A stretch of DNA of 11,244 nt from an uncultured Eggerthellaceae bacterium (GTDB taxonomy: Bacteria; Actinomycetota; Coriobacteriia; Coriobacteriales; Eggerthellaceae), in assembly GCA_910577495.1 (NCBI GenBank), contig CAJTML010000053.1, forward strand, positions 1 to 11,244. The letters run 5' to 3'. How positions within the stretch are numbered: the stretch's first letter is position 1; every line of letters starts with the position of its first letter. Under the pieces are notes generated by a model. The model saw only the letters and a program-made list of their open reading frames with translations, was not told the origin of the DNA and ran no database searches. The position numbers were made by a program, and so were the translations under genes. Shown here piece after piece: positions 6,770-11,244 of this stretch.

Positions 6770-7732
6770 TTACCGTGCAATAACCCTCTTCACAGCTTCA
6801 ACAATGGCAGCGGCGTCCATCTTAAAGTAGTCCATCAACTCAAGATATTCGCCCGATTTGCCAAAGCGGTCACGCATGCCAATAAACTCTAAGGGGGCAG
6901 GCGCATGTTCTGATGCTAGCTCAGCAACAGCGGAACCTAAGCCGCCATAGACGCTGTGTTCTTCAGCAATAACCGCACGACCCGTCTTTGCAAGCGAGCC
7001 CAAAATAGTCTCTTCATCAAGCGGCTTGATTGAAAAAACGTCAACAACCTCAGCACTGATGCCCTCAGCTGCCAACAGCTCAGCAGCTTGAAGCGCCTGG
7101 TCAACCATGACGCCACACGCAAAAATGGTTGCATCCGTGCCTTCGCGCAGCACATACGCTTTACCAATCTCAAGCTCTACACCATCAGCATAGACCGCAG
7201 GCACCGAAGCGCGACCCATGCGCACATAGACCGGACCGGGGGTTTGTGCAGCCATGCGCAGCGCAGAAGCGGCTGCGGCATAATCAGCCGGCACCAAAAC
7301 GCGCATGTTAGGAAGTCCGCGCATGAGCGAGATATCCTCCAGCATCTGGTGCGATCCGCCGTCAGGACCCACCGAAATACCAGCATGGGTCGGGGCAATT
7401 TTCACGTTCAAATTGCTATAGCAGACGGTATTGCGAATTTGATCATAGGCGCGACCCGTACCAAAGACCGCGAACGATCCCGTAAAAGCAATGTGTCCCG
7501 TGATGGCCAAACCAGCCGCCACGTCAACCATGTTTTGTTCGGCAATACCGCAGTTAAACAAGCGGTTTTCAAAACCAGCATCCGCCAGTTTCTTCGTGGT
7601 GGTAGACCCCGTCAGGTCTGCATCAACAGCAACAACTGGCATACCTTCTTGGGCAAGATGCACCAACGTTTCACCATAGGCAGCTCGTGTTGCACGCTTT
7701 ACTTGTGCTTGTGCTTCATCAGCTCGTTTCAT
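6770..7732 (-). CDS. Transketolase, C-terminal subunit (split enzyme)
   Basis: Second half of a two-gene transketolase, carrying the pyrimidine-binding and C-terminal transketolase domains. With the N subunit it would transfer two-carbon ketol units between sugar phosphates in the non-oxidative pentose phosphate pathway (cytoplasm, ThDP and divalent metal). The protein is 320 residues from the ATG at 7730-7732. The GIAEQNM motif (62-68) holds Glu65, the expected catalytic Glu that activates the thiazolium cofactor. FTGSFAVFGTGRAYDQIRN (83-101), GPDGGSHQ (122-129) and the C-terminal domain (about 195-315) follow. The longest frame begins at 7762 and overlaps the N-subunit stop, but a strong AAAGGAGAG at 7741-7749 lies inside that stretch, so the later ATG (or the GTG just before it at 7735) is preferred. 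The partner gene ends 19 nt upstream. DXS and PDH-E1 beta share the fold, but the N-subunit partner makes transketolase the best call. Confidence 0.88.
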   Translation of the reverse strand: MKRADEAQAQVKRATRAAYGETLVHLAQEGMPVVAVDADLTGSTTTKKLADAGFENRLFNCGIAEQNMVDVAAGLAITGHIAFTGSFAVFGTGRAYDQIRNTVCYSNLNVKIAPTHAGISVGPDGGSHQMLEDISLMRGLPNMRVLVPADYAAAASALRMAAQTPGPVYVRMGRASVPAVYADGVELEIGKAYVLREGTDATIFACGVMVDQALQAAELLAAEGISAEVVDVFSIKPLDEETILGSLAKTGRAVIAEEHSVYGGLGSAVAELASEHAPAPLEFIGMRDRFGKSGEYLELMDYFKMDAAAIVEAVKRVIAR

Positions 7733-7740
7733 CACGATGT

Positions 7741-7749
7741 CTCTCCTTT
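7741..7749 (-). promoter_or_regulatory. Shine-Dalgarno that sets the transketolase C-subunit start
   Basis: AAAGGAGAG on the minus strand, 8 nt before the ATG at 7730-7732 and 5 nt before a GTG at 7733-7735. It lies in the gap after the N-subunit stop codon, so the two genes do not overlap if this site is used. Confidence 0.65.
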
Positions 7750-7751
7750 GC

Positions 7752-8567
7752 CTACTGTGCATCTAATTCTTCAAGCGCAGCTTTGGTTTGCTCATCATTG
7801 GGAGCCTTACCATGCCAGCCTGCCTGGTTTTCCATAAACGACACGCCTTTGCCCTTGACCGTGCGGGCAATAACCACCTGCGGCTTGCCCGTGTGTGCAG
7901 CCTTGGCCTTGTTCAGCACGTCAATAAGCGCGGCAACATCATGGCCATCCACTTCATGTACGTCCCAGCGGAATGCCTTGAATTTTTCGCGCAGGTTTGA
8001 CGGGTCCATGACGTCTTCGGTCTTGCCGTCAATCTGAAGTCCGTTGCGGTCAACAATGGCAACCAGGTTATCAAGTCCATAATGGGCTGCATACATAGCA
8101 GCTTCCCACACTTGACCTTCCTCGCATTCGCCATCGCCCAACAGCGTAAAGACCGTTGCCTCAGACTGATCTAGCTTCAAACCAGACGCAGCGCCTGCGG
8201 CAACCGAAAGACCCTGACCAAGCGAGCCTGTTGACACCTCAACACCCGGCAGCAAGTTTGAGTCGGGATGTCCCTGCAAACGAGAGCCAAGCTGGCGAAG
8301 CGTCATGAGCTCTTCGCGGGCAAAATAGCCAGCGTGAGCAAGCGTGGTATACAAAACAGGAGCCGCATGACCTTTCGCCAAAATAAACCGGTCGCGATTC
8401 GGGTCATCGGGATTGGCAGGATCGTGGTTCATGACACCGCCAAAATAGAGAGCCATCATAATCTCGACGCTTGAAAGCGACCCACCCGGGTGTCCGCTTC
8501 CCGCTTTTGCAATCATGGCAACAATGTCTTTGCGCATTTGTGTTGCCCGCTGCTCAAGTTCGGTCAT
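7752..8567 (-). CDS. Transketolase, N-terminal subunit (split enzyme, ThDP-binding)
   Basis: First half of the split transketolase, holding the diphosphate-binding domain for thiamine diphosphate and its metal. The protein is 271 residues from the ATG at 8565-8567. Visible family features are GHPGG (25-29), AKGHAAP (64-70), GSLGQGLSVAAG (114-125), and the ThDP/metal motif beginning GDGECEEGQ (144-152) and ending at Asn175 in IVDRN. TVKGKGVSFME (236-246) and HGKAP (252-256) close the domain, as in other transketolase N-terminal halves. The frame could be opened at a TTG (8589-8591), but AAAGGAA ends 5 nt before the ATG and lies inside that extra stretch, so the ATG is chosen. It lies 51 nt downstream of prfB and 19 nt upstream of the C-subunit gene. 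Confidence 0.9.
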   Translation of the reverse strand: MTELEQRATQMRKDIVAMIAKAGSGHPGGSLSSVEIMMALYFGGVMNHDPANPDDPNRDRFILAKGHAAPVLYTTLAHAGYFAREELMTLRQLGSRLQGHPDSNLLPGVEVSTGSLGQGLSVAAGAASGLKLDQSEATVFTLLGDGECEEGQVWEAAMYAAHYGLDNLVAIVDRNGLQIDGKTEDVMDPSNLREKFKAFRWDVHEVDGHDVAALIDVLNKAKAAHTGKPQVVIARTVKGKGVSFMENQAGWHGKAPNDEQTKAALEELDAQ

Positions 8568-8572
8568 GGTAG

Positions 8573-8579
8573 TTCCTTT
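8573..8579 (-). promoter_or_regulatory. Shine-Dalgarno that sets the transketolase N-subunit start
   Basis: AAAGGAA on the minus strand, 5 nt before the ATG at 8565-8567. It argues against the upstream in-frame TTG. Confidence 0.6.
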
Positions 8580-8598
8580 CCGTTTTACCAACTAACCA

Positions 8599-8604
8599 TT
8601 TATA
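8599..8604 (-). promoter_or_regulatory. Possible -10 element of the transketolase pair
   Basis: TATAAA on the minus strand lies in the 51-nt gap after prfB, about 31 nt before the transketolase start. No good -35 hexamer is seen 16-18 nt upstream. The gap contains no hairpin terminator for prfB, so read-through from prfB is also possible. Confidence 0.25.
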
Positions 8605-8618
8605 GCTATCAGTCTACC

Positions 8619-9713
8619 CTACTGAGACACACGCCACCGGTGATAACCGATAACAAAATCGTCTAAATCACCATCAAGCACGGCATCGACATTACCCGTC
8701 TCCACGCCGCTGCGCACGTCTTTTACCATCTGGTAGGGATATAACACGTAATTGCGAATTTGCGACCCAAAGGAGTTTTCCATGCGCTCTCCGCGAATGG
8801 ACGCCAACTCTTCAGCGCGTTTCTGCTCTTCAAGCTCATAAAGCTTAGCTTTCAGCACGCGAAACGCCGCCTCTTTGTTTTGCAGCTGCGACTTCTCATT
8901 TTGACACGTCACCACAATGCCGGTTGGGATATGCGTCAGGCGAACTGCCGAGTCAGTGGTGTTAACACACTGTCCACCCGGTCCGCTTGAGCGATACACG
9001 TCCACGCGAACGTCAGCTGGGTTAAGGTCAACCTCAATATCGTCAGGCAACACCGGCAACACTTCAACACCAGCAAACGTGGTCTGCCTGCGCGCTTTGG
9101 CATCAGTCGGCGAAATGCGCACCAAGCGGTGCACGCCGTTTTCACTCCGCAGCATGCCATAGGCATTGCGCCCCTCAATCTGGATGGTTGCACGATCAAG
9201 ACCAATGCCCTCACCAGGCACGACGTCTAACACCGTGACTTTCCAGCCACGCGATTCCGCATAACGCGTATACATGCGATACAGCATGTCGGTCCAGTCC
9301 TGCGCTTCAAGACCGCCCTGTCCCGGGTTAACCGTCAAAATGGCATCGCCATCATCAAACTGACCTGAGAACCAGGAGTTAATCTCTAGCGTATCAAGCA
9401 GCTTGGTGAGCGTCTCTAAAACGCTGTTGGCCTCATCGGCGAAGCTTTCATCATCTCCTGCCAGCTCAGCTGCCGTTTGCGCGTCCGCTAAAAGCGACAC
9501 CGCTTCGTCGTATTCGCGCAGCTTATCGCGCAGGTTGCTTGCCTGCTTTGAAATAGCCTGCGCATGCGCTGGGTCATCCCAAAACCCTGGTTGTGAGATT
9601 TGCGCGTCCAGCGCTTCAAGCGTGGTGCGCGCTTCATCAATATGCAAATAGGCGCGCGCATCTGAAACACGCTCGCCTACCTGCTCTAATTCTTTACTAT
9701 CAACTAAAGCCAT
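8619..9713 (-). CDS. prfB: Peptide chain release factor 2, no programmed frameshift
   Basis: Class I release factor that reads UGA and UAA and triggers hydrolysis of peptidyl-tRNA on the ribosome. The protein is 364 residues from the ATG at 9711-9713. A helical N-terminal domain (about 1-110) is followed by the core with NPGQGGLEAQDW (129-140), the catalytic loop SSGPGGQCVNTTDSAVR (242-258) with GGQ at 246-248, and a C-terminal part with KDVRSGVETGNVDAVLDGDLD. The codon-recognition tripeptide, SPF in E. coli RF2, reads SPT here (9105-9113). The early in-frame UGA that drives +1 frameshifting in many bacteria is absent: the frame runs straight through ARAYLHIDEAR. An alternative ATG at 9726-9728 would add MHKQS and overlap secA by 8 bp. 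Neither start has a good Shine-Dalgarno sequence. The shorter form fits RF2 length better and leaves 7 nt after the secA stop. Confidence 0.94.
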   Translation of the reverse strand: MALVDSKELEQVGERVSDARAYLHIDEARTTLEALDAQISQPGFWDDPAHAQAISKQASNLRDKLREYDEAVSLLADAQTAAELAGDDESFADEANSVLETLTKLLDTLEINSWFSGQFDDGDAILTVNPGQGGLEAQDWTDMLYRMYTRYAESRGWKVTVLDVVPGEGIGLDRATIQIEGRNAYGMLRSENGVHRLVRISPTDAKARRQTTFAGVEVLPVLPDDIEVDLNPADVRVDVYRSSGPGGQCVNTTDSAVRLTHIPTGIVVTCQNEKSQLQNKEAAFRVLKAKLYELEEQKRAEELASIRGERMENSFGSQIRNYVLYPYQMVKDVRSGVETGNVDAVLDGDLDDFVIGYHRWRVSQ

Positions 9714-9720
9714 ACTCTGT

Positions 9721-11244
9721 TTATGCATCCTTGCCGTGGCACTTTTTGTACTTCAAGCCTGAACCGCATGGACAGGGATCATTTCTGCCCACGTTGGCGA
9801 AAGGATCGTCCTTGTCTTTCACATAGGTCTGCGGCTTAGCCATCGGTGCGGGTCGTGGAGCACCACCTGGACCGGTGGGCGCTTGCGGTGTACGCTGTGC
9901 ACGAGAGGCCGCCACGCTGGTTTGCTCTAAAGCCTGCTCAGGGTTTGAGTAGCTAACCTTACCCTCAAGCGGGCTGCGCTCTTCGCTGATCTGTGGCTTG
10001 TCTTGGGCAACTGCCACCTGCAAGCGCAGCAAGGTGCGCAGGTAGTCCTCATACATTGAAACCGTCAGATTCTCAAATGCGCTATAGGCCTCGTTTTTGT
10101 ACTCAACCAGCGGGTCACGCTGTGCCATAGCACGCAAGCCAATACCGGCTTTCAGGTAGTCCATCTCAGAGAGGTGCGCCATCCAGCGCGTGTCAATGAT
10201 GCGCAGCATAACCTGGCTTTCAAGGGTGCGCATAGCCTGCTCACCAAGCGTTTCTGCCTTCTGATCATAGACCGATTGCAGATAATCGCACAGCGCCTCT
10301 TCAACCACCACCGGGTCATCTTCATGATCAACAGCGTTCACGTCGAAATCAGGCATACCCGTCATGTTGGCTGCCCAGACATTCACCGCTTGGATATCCC
10401 AGTCATCAGAGGGAGATTTTGCCGGGCAGTTTTCCTGAACAATACCAGCAACAGCATCAGCAATGATGCGCGGGATGCGCTCATCCATATCCTTGCCGTC
10501 CAAAATAGCATTACGCTCGTCATAGATGGCTACACGCTGCAAGTTCATGACGTCGTCGTACTCAAGAACGTTTTTACGAGCAGCAAAGTGCATCGTTTCA
10601 ACTTGTCGCTGAGCGCCCTCAATGGCTTTTGACACCATGCCTGCCTGAATGGGCATATCCTCAGGCATGTCGGTCTTTTCCATCATCTTGGCAATAGAGT
10701 CCATGCGGTTGCCACCAAACAAACGCATGAGATCATCTTCAAGCGAGAGATAGAATTGCGTTACACCCGGGTCACCCTGACGACCAGCACGACCACGGAG
10801 CTGATTATCAATACGACGAGACTCATGGCGCTCCGTACCAATAACGGTCAGACCGCCCGCCTCAAGCACTTCATCGTGCTCTTTGGCACAAATTGCCTTG
10901 GCCTCAGCAAGCGCTGCTTCACGCTGCTCTTTCGTTGCGGGAGGAGCGTCGTCCTCTTCCACGATGGCGTCAGGTTCCAAATCGGGGTTTAAGCCCTGTG
11001 CACGCAGCGCATCTTCTGCCATCTGCTCGGGATTTCCACCGAGCAAAATGTCAGTACCACGACCAGCCATGTTCGTTGCAATGGTAACCGCACCCACACG
11101 ACCTGCCTGGGCAATAATATGCGCCTCTCGCTCGTGATTCTTCGCGTTCAAAGTCTCATGTTTGATGCCACGCTTATCAAGCAAACGGCTCAAGCGCTCT
11201 GAACTTTCAATAGAAACCGTGCCAATCAAACACGGCTGACCTGC
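9721..11244 (-). CDS. secA: Preprotein translocase ATPase SecA, 5' end cut by window
   Basis: Motor ATPase that pushes unfolded secretory proteins through SecYEG. The open frame runs to the window edge, giving 507 C-terminal residues; roughly 400 N-terminal residues (nucleotide-binding domain 1 and the preprotein-binding domain) lie outside. Visible are nucleotide-binding domain 2, with GTVSIESSERLS near the start, ATNMAGRGTDI (about 56-66), and helicase motif VI QLRGRAGRQGDPG (about 148-160). Next come the helical scaffold and wing domains with YDDVMNLQRVAIYDER, and the RWMAHLSEMDYLKAGIGLRA helices. A Pro/Ala-rich linker leads to a zinc-binding tail NDPCPCGSGLKYKKCHG with Cys491, Cys493, Cys502 and His503 (visible numbering), the SEC-C motif that binds SecB or ribosomes in known SecAs. 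The stop codon is 7 nt from the preferred prfB start. Confidence 0.97.
   Translation of the reverse strand, partial: AGQPCLIGTVSIESSERLSRLLDKRGIKHETLNAKNHEREAHIIAQAGRVGAVTIATNMAGRGTDILLGGNPEQMAEDALRAQGLNPDLEPDAIVEEDDAPPATKEQREAALAEAKAICAKEHDEVLEAGGLTVIGTERHESRRIDNQLRGRAGRQGDPGVTQFYLSLEDDLMRLFGGNRMDSIAKMMEKTDMPEDMPIQAGMVSKAIEGAQRQVETMHFAARKNVLEYDDVMNLQRVAIYDERNAILDGKDMDERIPRIIADAVAGIVQENCPAKSPSDDWDIQAVNVWAANMTGMPDFDVNAVDHEDDPVVVEEALCDYLQSVYDQKAETLGEQAMRTLESQVMLRIIDTRWMAHLSEMDYLKAGIGLRAMAQRDPLVEYKNEAYSAFENLTVSMYEDYLRTLLRLQVAVAQDKPQISEERSPLEGKVSYSNPEQALEQTSVAASRAQRTPQAPTGPGGAPRPAPMAKPQTYVKDKDDPFANVGRNDPCPCGSGLKYKKCHGKDA

Noticed and set aside
7733..7762. Longer start of the transketolase C subunit (ATG at 7760-7762)
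   Set aside because: It would put a strong Shine-Dalgarno sequence (7741-7749) inside the coding region; the later ATG has ideal spacing from it.
7088..7837. 249-codon open frame on the plus strand
   Set aside because: It lies opposite both transketolase genes, has a His/Arg/Ser-rich composition typical of antisense shadows, and shows no recognisable motif.
6770..8567. Reading the two ThDP genes as DXS or pyruvate dehydrogenase E1
   Set aside because: GHPGG and GDGECEEGQ in the first gene and GIAEQNM with GPDGGSHQ in the second fit split transketolase; DXS is one polypeptide, and no E2/E3 genes are nearby.
8568..8591. Upstream TTG start for the transketolase N subunit
   Set aside because: The extra codons encode the Shine-Dalgarno AAAGGAA of the ATG at 8565-8567, and family members begin near the latter.
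9714..9728. prfB start at the upstream ATG (9726-9728)
   Set aside because: Only an AAGG directly touching the ATG precedes it, which is too close to work as a Shine-Dalgarno sequence. Kept as an alternative, since the preferred start also lacks a strong one.
11227..11229. secA read as starting at a TTG here
   Set aside because: The frame continues to the window edge, and the residues before it (AGQPC) match the SecA region just before the GTVSIE motif, so this is an internal Leu.

Overview
The window is a stretch of ordinary bacterial chromosome in which all nine recognisable genes lie on the minus strand. Reading in the direction of transcription (high to low coordinate) the order is secA (3' part) > prfB > split transketolase N subunit > split transketolase C subunit > ftsE > ftsX > ctpA-type S41 protease > rnr > fabT-like MarR regulator > fabK (5' part). 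Base composition is moderate (roughly half G+C by eye). The mix of features suggests a low/mid-GC actinobacterium of the class Coriobacteriia (Eggerthella/Cryptobacterium/Olsenella relatives). Those features are an actinobacterial-looking RF2 with no programmed frameshift, a secA-prfB-ftsEX-ctp-rnr order, two-gene transketolase, and a Firmicutes-like FabK/FabT pair. This assignment is inference from gene content, not from a marker gene search.

Region 6.7-11.2 kb: the C-terminal 507 residues of SecA are followed, with almost no gap, by peptide chain release factor 2, and then by two genes that together make one transketolase. Each transketolase gene has its own Shine-Dalgarno sequence, and in both cases that sequence favours a start inside the longest open frame.

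Region 3.7-6.7 kb: ftsE and ftsX overlap by 8 bp and encode the ABC-type division complex that controls cell-wall hydrolases. A membrane-anchored PDZ/S41 peptidase follows after 21 nt, and RNase R starts 4 nt after the peptidase stop with a GTG codon. This looks like one translationally coupled operon. smpB, a frequent neighbour of rnr, is not found directly after it.

Region 1-1.56 kb: a separate fatty-acid unit. A MarR protein closely resembling streptococcal FabT is followed by the enoyl-ACP reductase FabK. The 94-nt gap upstream of fabT contains a perfect palindrome of the FabT-box type (TTTGA-3-TCAAA), which overlaps the -35 element of a plausible sigma-70 promoter. The parts fit a feedback loop in which the regulator controls its own promoter and probably the fatty-acid synthesis genes behind it.

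No tRNA, rRNA, CRISPR array, insertion sequence or clear intrinsic terminator was seen. All gaps between genes are under 130 nt. I did not find an evident new multi-gene system. The points most worth a second look are the FabT-like circuit outside Firmicutes, the SPT (instead of SPF) codon-reading tripeptide in RF2, and the insertion of a split transketolase between prfB and ftsEX.
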